DNA from: WHTI01 sp963826105
Lineage (GTDB): Bacteria; Actinomycetota; CADDZG01; WHSQ01
Assembly: GCA_963826105.1 (NCBI GenBank)
Contig: CAWGWA010000006.1
Location: forward strand, 124,001 to 188,000
Length of the DNA stretch: 64,000 bases
Direction: 5' to 3'
The translations under genes were made by a program, and so were the position numbers. Shown in pieces: positions 8,871 to 17,798 of this stretch. Every line of letters starts with the position of its first letter. The first letter of the stretch is position 1. The notes under the pieces were generated by a model that was not told where the DNA came from, did not search any database, and was given only the letters and a program-made list of their open reading frames with translations.

Positions 8871-9284
8871 TTAGACGGTTGCCTCGGCGGCCTCGACCTC
8901 GGCCTCGCCGCCCATCACGCCTCCGAGGGCGAAGATGACGATGTACTTGCCGGGCTTCAGCTCGATGGCTTCGGGCACGGTGTCTTCGACCTCGGTCCAG
9001 GAGAGCAGGCCGATCACTTTCTGTAGCCGCTGCGGGCCTTCGTAGAGGACCTCACACGTCTCGGGGTCGACGAGGAACCATTGCTCGGGATACCTACCAG
9101 CGGGGGCGTTCCATGCCCTGCTCACGACGAACGGCAGGGTGCGCCCATCCTTGAGCGGGATGCCCGAGGCGCCGGGGTCGCGACGGGCGGGTCGGATCTC
9201 GTGCTGGACGATCTTGCGCTGATGGCCGTCGATGTCGGCCACGAACTGGGTGAGATCCATTGGGCGTGAGGATAGCAAGTCCAC
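8871..9284 (-). CDS. Hypothetical protein, 137 aa
   Basis: Not recognised. The frame is GTG at 9284; an ATG at 9260 (MDLTQFVADIDGHQ) is an equally good start and neither has a clear ribosome site. The protein is soluble, with aromatic motifs SRAWNAPAGRYPEQWFLVD and a C-terminal KPGKYIVIFALGGVMGG, and no membrane segment. Codon use looks like that of its neighbours and the reading frame is clean, so it is probably real. It lies between the HtrA-like gene and another small unknown gene, both on the same strand. Confidence 0.6.
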   Translation of the reverse strand: MDLLSSRPMDLTQFVADIDGHQRKIVQHEIRPARRDPGASGIPLKDGRTLPFVVSRAWNAPAGRYPEQWFLVDPETCEVLYEGPQRLQKVIGLLSWTEVEDTVPEAIELKPGKYIVIFALGGVMGGEAEVEAAEATV

Positions 9285-9310
9285 GCGGCCGCCGGCGTGC
9301 GCTGACCCGC

Positions 9311-9604
9311 TCAGAGGACCTCGAGGTTGACGATCTTGGCTTCGCCGTCGACCGCCTCCCAGGTCGAGGCCACCACAGTTGAATCGGTGTCGTTCGAGTA
9401 CTTGATCCGGGCAACGAAACCGTCGCCCTTGGGCTCGACCGACTCGACATCGGCCGCGGTCAGCGGCTTCGGGAGCGCCTTCATCACCGCGGGTGCCTGA
9501 TCGGTGGATCCCGGGGTCAGGGTGCGACCGGCGGTGGCGAAGTCTCCCGACACGACTGCATCGCCATGTTCCTGGGCACTACTACGAACCATGCTCTCGT
9601 CCAC
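9311..9604 (-). CDS. Small hypothetical protein, 97 aa
   Basis: Not recognised. The start is taken as GTG at 9604 because GGGGAGGA lies four bases before it; the reading frame continues upstream, but that part runs antisense through the HIT gene and is not convincing. The protein has an N-terminal helix (SSAQEHGDAVVSGDFATAGR) and ends with strands STVVASTWEAVDGEAKIVNLEVL, a pattern reminiscent of small NTF2-like α+β folds. That resemblance is only a guess. It starts divergently from the HIT gene, with about 80 bases between them. Confidence 0.6.
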   Translation of the reverse strand: MDESMVRSSAQEHGDAVVSGDFATAGRTLTPGSTDQAPAVMKALPKPLTAADVESVEPKGDGFVARIKYSNDTDSTVVASTWEAVDGEAKIVNLEVL

Positions 9605-9685
9605 TGTTCCTCCCCATCTCGCCCATCTCGTCGGTATGGATTTGACCATGCCGGATGGTCGGTCACGAAACCGTAGGCTCGGACG

Positions 9686-10096
9686 ATGTGCGTCTTCTGT
9701 GACATCGTGGCCGGAGAGGTGCCGGCCGCGGTCGTGTACGAAGACGACGCTTTTCTCGTGTTCCTCGACATCCGTCCCCTCATCCACGGGCACGTGCTCG
9801 TGATCCCCCGCGAGCACCTGGAAACCATCGCGGACCTCTCGCCCGACGTCATCGCCGGCCTCTTCACCATCGTTCAGAAGATGTCTGCTGCCGTGGAGGA
9901 CGCTATGGGGGCGAAGGGCACATTTGTGGCGCTGAATAACAAGGTCAGCCAGAGTGTTCCGCACGTCCACGTTCACGTCGTGCCGCGGAATCCGAAGGAC
10001 GGTCTGCGGGGATTCTTCTGGCCGCGCCACAAGTACGAGGGTACGGAGCACATGGAGGCGACCGCCGCGAGCATCCGGGCGGCACTCGAAGGATGA
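9686..10096 (+). CDS. HIT-family nucleotide hydrolase/transferase
   Basis: Histidine-triad protein of 136 residues, likely to hydrolyse AMP-linked nucleotides (HINT or Ap4A-hydrolase type). CxxC at 2-5 (CVFC) is the usual N-terminal zinc pair, FLDIRPLIHGHVLVIPREH is the conserved strand, and the catalytic triad HVHVHVVPR has His93, His95 and His97. Its stop overlaps the start of the following hydrolase by four bases, so the two are co-translated. The exact substrate cannot be read from the sequence. Confidence 0.92.
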   Translation: MCVFCDIVAGEVPAAVVYEDDAFLVFLDIRPLIHGHVLVIPREHLETIADLSPDVIAGLFTIVQKMSAAVEDAMGAKGTFVALNNKVSQSVPHVHVHVVPRNPKDGLRGFFWPRHKYEGTEHMEATAASIRAALEG

Positions 10097-10728
10097 GCGA
10101 ACTGACCTTACGATCGCGTGACGGTCTCGAACTGGTGGGCGAGCTCAAGGTGCCCGACGAAGTCGACGCCGCGCTCGTGATCTGTCATGCCCATCCCAAC
10201 ATGGGTGGAACGATGAAGTCTCCACTGCTGATCGCTCTGCAAGATGCGATGGTCTCTCGGCACTACGCGGTTCTACGCTTCAACTTTCGAGGGATCGAGG
10301 GCTCGGCCGGTACCCCCACGATCGGTCTCGAGGAGCCTGCCGACGCCCATGGTGCGGTCGATCTCATGAAGGACCGCTTTCCCGATCTCCCGATCGCGAT
10401 CGCCGGGTGGTCGTACGGCGCCGCCGTCGCGGTGAGGGTTGCGGTGGAGCGCGATGACCTCAGCGCGTGTGTGGCCATCGCACCGCCGATCAACGAGAAG
10501 CCGGGCGTGTCGGTAGGTCTGCCGGCCCCCGACGAGATCGAACTCGACATCCCTGTGTTGGTGGTGGTCGGGAGCAACGACGATCTCACCTCGCCCGAGG
10601 ACTGCCTGTCCTGGGCGAGCAGCGCCGGAACGCGGTTCGAGGAGATCCCGGCTGCGAACCACTTCTTTTGGGCGAAGTACGAACCGCTGGTAACAACGAT
10701 CGCGAACTTCCTCGAGGAAGTCGTGTAG
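10093..10728 (+). CDS. Alpha/beta hydrolase
   Basis: Soluble 211-residue hydrolase of the small COG2945-like α/β group. The N-terminal strand pair leads to CHAHPNMGGTMKSP, an oxyanion-side motif, then FNFRGIEGSAG. The nucleophile elbow GWSYGA places Ser107, and a late His (NHFFWAK) would complete the triad. Esterase, thioesterase or dienelactone-hydrolase-like activity are all possible. It overlaps the HIT gene and precedes an F420 oxidoreductase gene by 19 bases, so the three probably share a transcript. Confidence 0.85.
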   Translation: MSELTLRSRDGLELVGELKVPDEVDAALVICHAHPNMGGTMKSPLLIALQDAMVSRHYAVLRFNFRGIEGSAGTPTIGLEEPADAHGAVDLMKDRFPDLPIAIAGWSYGAAVAVRVAVERDDLSACVAIAPPINEKPGVSVGLPAPDEIELDIPVLVVVGSNDDLTSPEDCLSWASSAGTRFEEIPAANHFFWAKYEPLVTTIANFLEEVV

Positions 10729-10747
10729 CTGGGATGGGGAGGACGCC

Positions 10748-11566
10748 ATGAGGTACGGGATCGATGTCTCGCAGCACCAGTTGACCTGGTCACAACTTCT
10801 CGAACGTACGCGCTGGGCCGAGGACGCCGGATTTGATGGAGCCTGGGTGTTCGACCACTTCAAGGCTCTCTACGGCGATCCGAGCGGTCCGTGCCTCGAG
10901 GGCTGGACGCTGCTGGCTGCGCTTGCTGCAACCACAGAGCGCATCCGTCTCGGGACCCTCGTTACCGGCGTGACCTACCGGCACCCTTCGATCCTGGCGA
11001 TGGAAGCTGTCACGGTGGACCACGTCTCTGGAGGCCGGCTGGAACTGGCGATGGGCGCGGCGTGGCATGAGGGCGAGCACGAGGAGTTCGGGATCGAGTT
11101 CCCCTCAACCGCGGAGCGGATACACCGGCTCGATGAGGCGGTGCAGGTCATGCGTCTCCTGATGACCGAAGACGGAGCGAAATTCGACGGGCGCTATTAC
11201 ACGCTCAAGGATGCGAGCTACAACCCCAAGCCGGTGCAGTCCCCCATGCCTCCGTTGTGGATCGGGGGTTCAGGAGAAAAGCTCATGCTCCCGTTGATCG
11301 CCCGTCATGCGGATGTCTGGCACTCGGGCGGGAGCATCGACACCCTGAAGCGCAAGGCCGGGCTTCTCGACCGTCATGCCGAGGACGCGGGCCGCGATCC
11401 GAAAGACATCCGCCGCGCGTCCTACCTCGCCGCGTCGGACACGATCGACGAGTGTAAGAAGAAGAGGGACGAGCTCGAAGAGGCAGGCTTCGACTACGCG
11501 GTGGTCAGTTGGCCTGCCGAGGGTCTCGAGCGGATGGAATCCTTCGTCGCCGAAGTGATGAACTAG
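10748..11566 (+). CDS. LLM-class F420-dependent oxidoreductase
   Basis: A luciferase-like TIM barrel of 272 residues. Motifs include WAEDAGFDGAWVFDHF, TTERIRLGTLVTGVTYRHP and the GGRLELAMGAAWHEGEHEEFG loop, all typical of actinobacterial F420-dependent enzymes. In this family hydride passes between F420 and small organic substrates; the substrate here is unknown. The last three codons overlap the convergent DUF3151 gene. It is the third gene of the HIT-hydrolase-LLM run. Confidence 0.9.
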   Translation: MRYGIDVSQHQLTWSQLLERTRWAEDAGFDGAWVFDHFKALYGDPSGPCLEGWTLLAALAATTERIRLGTLVTGVTYRHPSILAMEAVTVDHVSGGRLELAMGAAWHEGEHEEFGIEFPSTAERIHRLDEAVQVMRLLMTEDGAKFDGRYYTLKDASYNPKPVQSPMPPLWIGGSGEKLMLPLIARHADVWHSGGSIDTLKRKAGLLDRHAEDAGRDPKDIRRASYLAASDTIDECKKKRDELEEAGFDYAVVSWPAEGLERMESFVAEVMN

Positions 11567-11970
11567 CGGGGGCGGTCTGGGGCCAGCTGCATCACGAAAT
11601 CGCTGCAACGGGTCGCCTCGGTGTCTTCGCCGATCGCGCCTGCCGCCGTGCCGAGCCCGGCGAGCGCACGAATGAAACCGCGGTTCTCTTCGTGTGACCA
11701 GGGAACGTGTCCGGTTCCCCTCCATCCGGCTCCCCGGATGCGGTCGAGGCCGCGGTGGTAGCCGACTCGGAAGAAGGCATAAGCGCCAACCGCGTCGCCG
11801 TCGGCAAGTGCTCGCTCCCCCAGCTCCGCCCAGGCGGTGAGGCACTCTGGATACTGCGCGGCCACCGCTCTGATGTCTGCGGGCGAAGACGCCGAGGCAA
11901 GGGCGGCCAGGGATCCATCGGGTTCGGTGATGCGGGTCTCGAACGGCTCGTTAACCGGTAGCTCGGGCAT
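11563..11970 (-). CDS. DUF3151 family protein
   Basis: Conserved actinobacterial protein of unknown function, 135 residues, helical. The family signature is clear: WAELGERALADGDAVGAYAFFRVGYHRGLDRIRGAGWRG followed by VPWSHEENRGFIRALAGLG. It looks like a short TPR-like helical repeat. It converges on the LLM oxidoreductase gene with a four-base overlap. No function can be inferred from the neighbours. Confidence 0.85.
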   Translation of the reverse strand: MPELPVNEPFETRITEPDGSLAALASASSPADIRAVAAQYPECLTAWAELGERALADGDAVGAYAFFRVGYHRGLDRIRGAGWRGTGHVPWSHEENRGFIRALAGLGTAAGAIGEDTEATRCSDFVMQLAPDRPR

Positions 11971-12003
11971 GGGGCGATGGTAAGCGAGTCGGACCGAGAG
12001 CGG

Positions 12004-12924
12004 TTACGTACCCGGCCCGGTCAGCTGTACGTCACCTTTCGTCGTGCGGACGAAAACCTGCCAGTAGTAATAGACGTAGAAATCGTCCGGATGGCTCTTG
12101 ATAGCTCGTGCATAGGACTGGATCGCGGTCACGTAGTACGAGGACGGGTTGTAGCTGTAAAGCGCAGAGCGCATGTCCCCGGGCGCTCCTCTGGCCTGGA
12201 GATACCTACCCGCAGCCATGATCGAATCGTGCGGGTCGTTGATGTTGCCCTTCCCGTAAGCGTCCCAGGTCGCAGGCATGAACTGCATCGGCCCGCGAGC
12301 CCCGGCCGAACTTGGACCTTTGATACGGCCCATCCGCGTCTCGACGAGATTGATTGCAGCGAGGTAATACCACTTGACCCCGAAACGTTTCTCGGCCTTC
12401 CGGTAGAACTCCAGCAGCTTGTGTGGTGGCGCCGCGGCGTAGATCTTCCAGTCGGGGACCTTCGTCGCCGGCGGTGTGAGGGTCGTAAGAGAGTGCCCGG
12501 CCTTGTAGTTGCGGAGCACGGCCGTGGCGAGCCTGCGCCCGAGCAGCTTTACGACCTTCCGCTTCGCCCCCGTGTGGGAGTTCAGGTGGCGGGCGATCCT
12601 GTGGTCCCTCAGGCCGCCGAGAGCGATGGCCTTTGCGGTGTCGTTGCGCTCGGTTCCTTCGGCGATCCAGTGATCGATGTCTTCGGCAAGGGCGGCCCTC
12701 AACTCCTCGAGTTCGGTGGCCAGGAGTTGGGGCCTGGATGGGATCTCGGCCTTGGGCCCGGGATACTCGTATCCCGACGGTCCCGCGACACTCTGCTCCT
12801 CGACGTCCGTCATAGGTCCGCTGCCGGCCGGAGTCTGGGCCTTGGGGTCCTCGCTCTCGTCCCCGGCGCACGCAGAAACCGCCAGAACCACTGCCACGAC
12901 GCCCGCAACCACCCGCAACCTCAT
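12004..12924 (-). CDS. Lytic transglycosylase lipoprotein (SLT domain)
   Basis: Cleaves the glycan strands of peptidoglycan. The start is ATG 12924, which gives a lipoprotein signal (MRLRVVAGVV then AVSAC, Cys19); a longer frame to 13026 overlaps the next gene and is rejected. The C-terminal half holds the goose-lysozyme-like SLT domain: KWYYLAAINLVETRMG with the catalytic Glu, then SSAGARGPMQFMPATW and the ALYSYNPSSYYV segment. The middle region is a low-complexity helical spacer. It is anchored outside the membrane. Confidence 0.9.
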   Translation of the reverse strand: MRLRVVAGVVAVVLAVSACAGDESEDPKAQTPAGSGPMTDVEEQSVAGPSGYEYPGPKAEIPSRPQLLATELEELRAALAEDIDHWIAEGTERNDTAKAIALGGLRDHRIARHLNSHTGAKRKVVKLLGRRLATAVLRNYKAGHSLTTLTPPATKVPDWKIYAAAPPHKLLEFYRKAEKRFGVKWYYLAAINLVETRMGRIKGPSSAGARGPMQFMPATWDAYGKGNINDPHDSIMAAGRYLQARGAPGDMRSALYSYNPSSYYVTAIQSYARAIKSHPDDFYVYYYWQVFVRTTKGDVQLTGPGT

Positions 12925-12973
12925 GACCACATGGTCGCGCACATGCCCGGCGAAGCGTTTGCTTGGATCGTTG

Positions 12974-14179
12974 CTAGGTGCGGTCTTCGATGCCGTGGGG
13001 GTGACCGTACTCCGCCAGGAGTTCAAGGAACGGGTCGGCCGGGAACGCTTCGGGGCCGAGCACTCCGGTGTCCTGCCACACGCCGGAATCGATCAGCTCG
13101 AGGGCGATCACGGGGTTGAGTGCGGTCTGGAGGACGACCGCCTGGTGTCCCCACTTGGCCATCGACTCCTCGTTATCCAGCACGTGATAGAGGTACACCT
13201 CTTTGGGCTTGCCGTTCTTGTCGAGACCCTTCACCCACGTACCGGCGCAGGTCTTGCCGGTCATCCGGTCGCCGAGGCGTGCCGGATCGGGCAGCGCCGC
13301 GGCGATGACGTCACGCGGAGCGACCTCCACACCTCTGACCTTGATCGGCGTCGTCGAATCGAGACCGAGCAGATGGATGGTCTTGAGCACTCCGATGAAC
13401 TCGTCCCCGAGTCCGTATTTGAACGTGACGCGGCCGGCATCGAGCCAGCGCGGGATCAAGGCGACCTCCTCGTGCTCCACGTTCACGCATTCGACCGGTC
13501 CGATGCCGTCGGGGAACTCGAAGACTTCGGGCTCGGAGAACGGTTCGGTCGTGAACCAGCCGCGGTTCTGCTCGAAGATCAGCGGTGGGTTGAGGCATTC
13601 CTCGATCGTGGTCCAGATCGAGAAGGTCGGGGCGAAGGTGTAGCCCTCGATCACGAGGTTCGCACCGTCTCGCACTCCGACCTCATCCATCTGCGAGAAG
13701 AGATGATCCGAGGCGTAGCGCGCGAAGACGTCAGAGAGCCCGGGCTCGACCCCGACACCGACTAGCGCTAGCAGACCCTTGTCCTGCCACTGCTTGGTGG
13801 TCTTGAACTGCTCGTCACCCAGCATCACGCCAGTCTTGGAGTACGGCTCCTCGGCATGTGGTTTCGAGAGGTGCATCGCCATATCGATGTAGTTCACACC
13901 CGCGTTGAGTGCTGCATCGAAGATCGGCGGGTTGAATCGCGGATCGCACACGTTCACGACCGCATCGACCTTGTGTTCCTTCGCCGCCTCGTAGATCGCC
14001 GCATCGTCGGATGCGTCCAGAGTGATCCCCTTGAACCGGTCACCGGCCTTGGCGGCAGCTTCTGTCGCGCGCCCGGGATCGAGGTCGCCCAACACCATGT
14101 GCTCGATGAACGGACGTGAGGCCGCGACCGAGGCGATCGCGGAACCGACTCCCCCGGCTCCGACGACGAGGACCCTCAT
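12974..14179 (-). CDS. Saccharopine dehydrogenase-family protein
   Basis: NAD(P)-dependent dehydrogenase of about 401 residues. The N-terminal Rossmann motif is VLVVGAGGVGSAIASVAA; the C-terminal catalytic domain has GVGVEPGLSDVFARYASDHL and ends with a conserved VVLQTALNPVIALELI stretch. The start is ATG 14179 (a GTG precedes it by one codon), overlapping the aldehyde dehydrogenase stop as TGATG, so the pair is co-translated. Together they could turn saccharopine or a related amino compound into a semialdehyde and then an acid. Carboxynorspermidine-synthase-like activity is an alternative. Confidence 0.85.
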   Translation of the reverse strand: MRVLVVGAGGVGSAIASVAASRPFIEHMVLGDLDPGRATEAAAKAGDRFKGITLDASDDAAIYEAAKEHKVDAVVNVCDPRFNPPIFDAALNAGVNYIDMAMHLSKPHAEEPYSKTGVMLGDEQFKTTKQWQDKGLLALVGVGVEPGLSDVFARYASDHLFSQMDEVGVRDGANLVIEGYTFAPTFSIWTTIEECLNPPLIFEQNRGWFTTEPFSEPEVFEFPDGIGPVECVNVEHEEVALIPRWLDAGRVTFKYGLGDEFIGVLKTIHLLGLDSTTPIKVRGVEVAPRDVIAAALPDPARLGDRMTGKTCAGTWVKGLDKNGKPKEVYLYHVLDNEESMAKWGHQAVVLQTALNPVIALELIDSGVWQDTGVLGPEAFPADPFLELLAEYGHPHGIEDRT

Positions 14180-15609
14180 CACGCCTCGATGTTCGACATC
14201 ACGTGCTTGATGCGCGTGTAGTCCTCGAACCCGTACAACGAAAGGTCCTTACCGTGGCCCGAGTTCTTGAAGCCGCCATGCGGCATCTCAGCCACGAGAG
14301 GGATGTGGGTGTTGATCCACACGCATCCGAAATCGAGCCGCTTGGCCATCCGCATCGCACGACCGTGGTCCTTGGTCCACACGCTCGAGGCCAGCCCATA
14401 CTCGACCCCGTTGGCCCACGCGAGTGCCTTCTCTTCGTCGTCGAACGGCTGGACCGTGATCACGGGACCGAAGATCTCCTGCTGGATCATGTCGTCGTTC
14501 TGCTCGAGACCGGTCACCACGGTCGGCTCGAGGAAGTAACCATCACGCGACACCTGGTTGCCGCCGGCTGCGATCTCGGCGTTCTTGGGCGCGCCGGCGA
14601 GGAAGCCCTTGACCCGCTCCAGCTGGTTGGCGTTGTTGAGCGGACCGTAGAGGACGTCCTCATCGTCGGGGTCGCCGGTCTTGGTCGCCTTGGCCTGCTC
14701 CAACAAGGCCGAGACGAAGTTGTCGTGGGCTCCGGCACCGACTAGGACCCTCGTTGCGGCGGTGCAGTCCTGCCCAGCGTTGAAGTAGCCCGCTATTGCG
14801 ATCCCTTCGGCCGCGGCTTCGAGATCGGCATCATCGAACACGACGACGGGGGCCTTTCCCCCGAGTTCGAGGTGAACGTTCTTGAGGATCCCTCCCGCTT
14901 CGCGCGCTACCTCCATGCCGGCTCGGACGCTTCCGGTGATCGAGGCCATCTGAGGGATCGGATGGGTCACGAGTTTGGAGCCGGTCGTTCGGTCACCGAC
15001 TACGACGTTGAAGACGCCCGGTGGAAGGAACTCGGCCATGACCTCGGCCATCCGCAAGGTCGATACCGGTGTGGTGTCCGATGGCTTGAGAACGACAGTG
15101 TTACCGGCCGCGATCGCAGGGGCCCACTTCCACACCGCCATCATCATTGGGTAGTTCCATGGCGTTACCTGGGCACAGACGCCGATCGGCTCTCGGCGGA
15201 TGAAAGAGGTATGACCGGCCATGTATTCACCGGCGGAGAGACCGGAGAGGTTACGGGCGGCCCCGGCGAAGAACCGGATCTGATCGACCATCGGGGGGAT
15301 CTCTTCGTCGGCGGTGAGACCCAGCGGCTTCCCGGTGTTCTCGCTCTCGATCTTCACGAATTCGTCGGCCCGTTCCTCGATCGCGTCGGCGATCCGGATC
15401 AGCGCCAGCGATCGCTCGGAGGGCGTCGCATCGCGCCACTTCTCGAACGCCCGGGCCGCGGCCTGGCATGCCTTGTCGATGTCGGCATCGGAGCTCACCG
15501 GCGCGGTGGCGAACTCCTTGGCGGTCACAGGATTCACGAGCGAGAGCGAGTCGGTCGCGCCGGCGTCCACGTACTCGCCGTCGATGAAGTTCTGGAGCGT
15601 GCGGGCCAT
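14179..15609 (-). CDS. Aldehyde dehydrogenase, aminobutyraldehyde dehydrogenase-like
   Basis: NAD(P)-dependent aldehyde dehydrogenase of 476 residues. Present are QVTPWNYPMMMAVWKWAPAI, KPSDTTP, the catalytic-Glu motif HLELGGKAPVVV and the catalytic Cys in FNAGQDCTAATRV, which is the form found in γ-aminobutyraldehyde dehydrogenases (PatD type). It overlaps the saccharopine dehydrogenase-like gene, so an amino-aldehyde substrate from lysine or diamine breakdown is likely. The exact substrate is inferred from subfamily motifs and context only. Confidence 0.88.
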   Translation of the reverse strand: MARTLQNFIDGEYVDAGATDSLSLVNPVTAKEFATAPVSSDADIDKACQAAARAFEKWRDATPSERSLALIRIADAIEERADEFVKIESENTGKPLGLTADEEIPPMVDQIRFFAGAARNLSGLSAGEYMAGHTSFIRREPIGVCAQVTPWNYPMMMAVWKWAPAIAAGNTVVLKPSDTTPVSTLRMAEVMAEFLPPGVFNVVVGDRTTGSKLVTHPIPQMASITGSVRAGMEVAREAGGILKNVHLELGGKAPVVVFDDADLEAAAEGIAIAGYFNAGQDCTAATRVLVGAGAHDNFVSALLEQAKATKTGDPDDEDVLYGPLNNANQLERVKGFLAGAPKNAEIAAGGNQVSRDGYFLEPTVVTGLEQNDDMIQQEIFGPVITVQPFDDEEKALAWANGVEYGLASSVWTKDHGRAMRMAKRLDFGCVWINTHIPLVAEMPHGGFKNSGHGKDLSLYGFEDYTRIKHVMSNIEA

Positions 15610-15721
15610 CTTCCGACTCCCTTCGGTCAGATCCAGCGTTCGAGGAACCTAGCAGGCAAGGGCGGGCCAGACCAGACCACTTTGTCCAAGCGGGGACGGC
15701 GGGTTTGTGCAGAATCTGCCA

Positions 15722-16516
15722 CTACTCCCCCAGGATCCCGCGGACGACCTTGAGGGCACGCTCGTAATCGATCAGGTTCGACGAGCCCTCAGCCGATGCG
15801 TAAGCCCCATAGACCGCATGTCCTGCGAACATCCAGAAGCAATCCGCCAGCGCGAACCCGGCATCGACGAGCCACCGGAGCTGTTGGACCAGGACCGACG
15901 GCTTGTCGAGATCGAAGTCTGGGGTTTGGTAGTGGTTCCAGTGCTCTTGATCGAAACGTTCCCACAGTCGGAGATCACCGGTTAGCTCGACAGACCGTGT
16001 CTTTACCTCGGCCTCGTAGGAGCGCGCGAACATCGAATTCACCTCCGGTCGCCCGGGATGAACGATGTCCGCGATCAGGAACGCCCCGCCGACCGAGATG
16101 CGTTTCCTCACCTGTCCGAACAACGTCTGTTTTTCGGCGTCGTCGAGATGATGGATCACTAGGGAGGACAGGACGACCCCGGCGCCGTCGAGCGCAGGTA
16201 GCCAGTCGGCGTTTCCGAGGTCGAAATCCCGCACCTCGACCCGTTCTCCGAAGCGCTCCAGCCGGGCACCGGCCGCCGCCCTCATCTCCTCGGAGCCATC
16301 CAGAGCGATGACCCGGACGTATGGGTTCGATTCGAGCAGTGCCGCCGAAAGGAGGCCCTCGCCGCATCCCAACTCCACCGCCACGGTGCCGGGGGCGTGG
16401 AAGTAAGGGATCAGCGACAGCATGGTCGCCATCTGCTCAGCGCGCCGGGGTACTGCGACCCTGGCAACAGCCTGATAGACCAGTGACGCTTCCTCGGTCC
16501 ACCCTTCGCCGGTCAT
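15722..16516 (-). CDS. SAM-dependent methyltransferase, class I
   Basis: Soluble methyltransferase of 264 residues. Motif I is VAVELGCGEGLLSAAL, motif II the acidic RVIALDGSEEM, then FDLGNADWLP and VLSSLVIHHLDD. The C-terminal part (HWNHYQTPDFDLD, CFWMFAGHAVYGAY) resembles small-molecule methyltransferases of the Methyltransf_25 type. Neighbouring genes give no clue to the substrate. It diverges from the DUF2277 gene. Confidence 0.85.
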   Translation of the reverse strand: MTGEGWTEEASLVYQAVARVAVPRRAEQMATMLSLIPYFHAPGTVAVELGCGEGLLSAALLESNPYVRVIALDGSEEMRAAAGARLERFGERVEVRDFDLGNADWLPALDGAGVVLSSLVIHHLDDAEKQTLFGQVRKRISVGGAFLIADIVHPGRPEVNSMFARSYEAEVKTRSVELTGDLRLWERFDQEHWNHYQTPDFDLDKPSVLVQQLRWLVDAGFALADCFWMFAGHAVYGAYASAEGSSNLIDYERALKVVRGILGE

Positions 16517-16572
16517 TCCGTTGAGACTAGTCGGTGCTAGCTTTTGAGGTCGAGAGACAAGGAGGAGACACT

Positions 16573-16782
16573 ATGTGCCGCAGCATCAAAACTTTGCGTG
16601 ACTACGAGAACCCGCCCGCGGACGAAGACGTGGAAGCGGCCGCGCTCCAATTCGTTCGCAAGATCTCTGGATTCCGGAAGCCCTCGCAAAGGAATGAGGA
16701 TGTGTTCAACCGCGCGGTGGCGGAGATCACCGAGGCCTCGCGCTCCTTACTGGACTCCCTGTCTCCGACCCACGTTCACTAG
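16573..16782 (+). CDS. DUF2277 family protein
   Basis: Small conserved protein of 69 residues. It begins MCRSIKTLRDYENPPADE and contains ALQFVRKISGFRKPSQ, the family signature. The start is ATG 16573 because GGAGGAG lies a few bases before it; an upstream GTG-type frame to 16534 is not supported. Function is unknown. The stop overlaps the convergent lipoprotein gene by four bases. Confidence 0.88.
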   Translation: MCRSIKTLRDYENPPADEDVEAAALQFVRKISGFRKPSQRNEDVFNRAVAEITEASRSLLDSLSPTHVH

Positions 16783-17327
16783 GCGCCCGCGCCGGTGAGC
16801 TGCTGACACGCCGGCTCTTCTTGGGTCGCTTCGGTTAGAGCGTCCGGAGCATCCTCCATCGTGCTTCCGAGGTCGTTCATCGCCGTCTGAATATCGGTTC
16901 CCAGCGCGGTGGACTGCTCCAGGAACGCAGCGGGATCATCTTCGGGGAGGTCGGCGACCTTCCCTCGTGCCTCCTCGAGCGCCGCCTTCGCCTTCTCGAA
17001 CGTTTCGATGAGATCCTCGGCAAGGCCCTCGCCTCCATCGACATCCGGCGTACCGGCCTCCTCGAGTTCGGCGATGAGGGTGTCGGTTGCATCGATCGCG
17101 ACACCGAAGAACTCATCGAGCTTCTCCTTAGCCTGGGCAGCTTCGCCCGTGAGCTCGCCTTCGAGTCCCGCGGCACGTTCCTGGATCGCCGTGACCCAGT
17201 CGTTCACCGAATTGCACATGCTCTCCGCGTAGGCACCCGGCTCGATCGCATCGGAGCCACCGCACGAGGTGAAGAGGAGCGCCGAGACAGCCGCGACTGC
17301 CATCACCCTGACTGAAGTTGAACGCAT
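16779..17327 (-). CDS. Putative lipoprotein, helical
   Basis: A 182-residue exported lipoprotein. The signal peptide ends LLFTSCGG, giving a lipid-modified Cys near 22. The mature part is Glu/Ala-rich and predicted as long helices (DWVTAIQERAAGLEGEL, ETFEKAKAALEEARGKVADL) with two further Cys residues. No enzyme motif is visible. Similar small helical lipoproteins are common in actinobacteria and have no agreed function. Confidence 0.75.
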   Translation of the reverse strand: MRSTSVRVMAVAAVSALLFTSCGGSDAIEPGAYAESMCNSVNDWVTAIQERAAGLEGELTGEAAQAKEKLDEFFGVAIDATDTLIAELEEAGTPDVDGGEGLAEDLIETFEKAKAALEEARGKVADLPEDDPAAFLEQSTALGTDIQTAMNDLGSTMEDAPDALTEATQEEPACQQLTGAGA

Positions 17328-17417
17328 CTACCGCTCCTCCTAGATGTGTGAACGACCTCCTATTCGCATAAACCCTACGTCACGACCGCTCCGACCGCAG
17401 GGTGGCATCATCGGTAG

Positions 17418-17798
17418 ATGCCCCTGCCGAAAGCTCTCGCTCGCTTCAACCGGCTGGTGACGAATCGGATCTCCCGACCGTTCGCCGGTCGCCTGCCCGG
17501 ATTCGGTGTCGTGATCCATAAGGGCCGACGGTCAGGCCGCGAGTATCGGACCCCGGTGAACGTGTTCCGACGGGACGGAGGTTTCGAGCTCGCCCTAACC
17601 TACGGACCGAGCGCGGATTGGGTCAAGAACGTGATGGCCGCGGGCGGCGCCCGGTTGCTCTACCGGGGGCGGGTCCACGATCTCACCGAGCCCCGCAAGG
17701 TACGCGAACCACGTGACACCGTGGTTCCGGCGCCGGTGCGACTGATCCTCTCTCTTCTGAGGGTCGACACGTTCCTCTTCCTCGACGACCAGCGATGA
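17418..17798 (+). CDS. Deazaflavin (F420)-dependent nitroreductase-family protein
   Basis: A 126-residue split β-barrel protein of the FDOR-A/Ddn family. GRLPGFGVVIHKGRRSGREYRTPVNVF is the typical F420-contact region, followed by ADWVKNVMAAGGARLLYRG. Such proteins use reduced F420 to reduce quinones, nitro compounds or fatty acids; which applies here is not known. It fits with the F420-type LLM enzyme at 10.7 kb. It starts the run cupin-hotdog on the same strand. Confidence 0.88.
   Translation: MPLPKALARFNRLVTNRISRPFAGRLPGFGVVIHKGRRSGREYRTPVNVFRRDGGFELALTYGPSADWVKNVMAAGGARLLYRGRVHDLTEPRKVREPRDTVVPAPVRLILSLLRVDTFLFLDDQR

Noticed and set aside
9605..10051. Extended 246-codon frame for the small gene at 9311-9604
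   Set aside because: The extension runs antisense through the HIT gene and ignores the strong ribosome site before GTG 9604.
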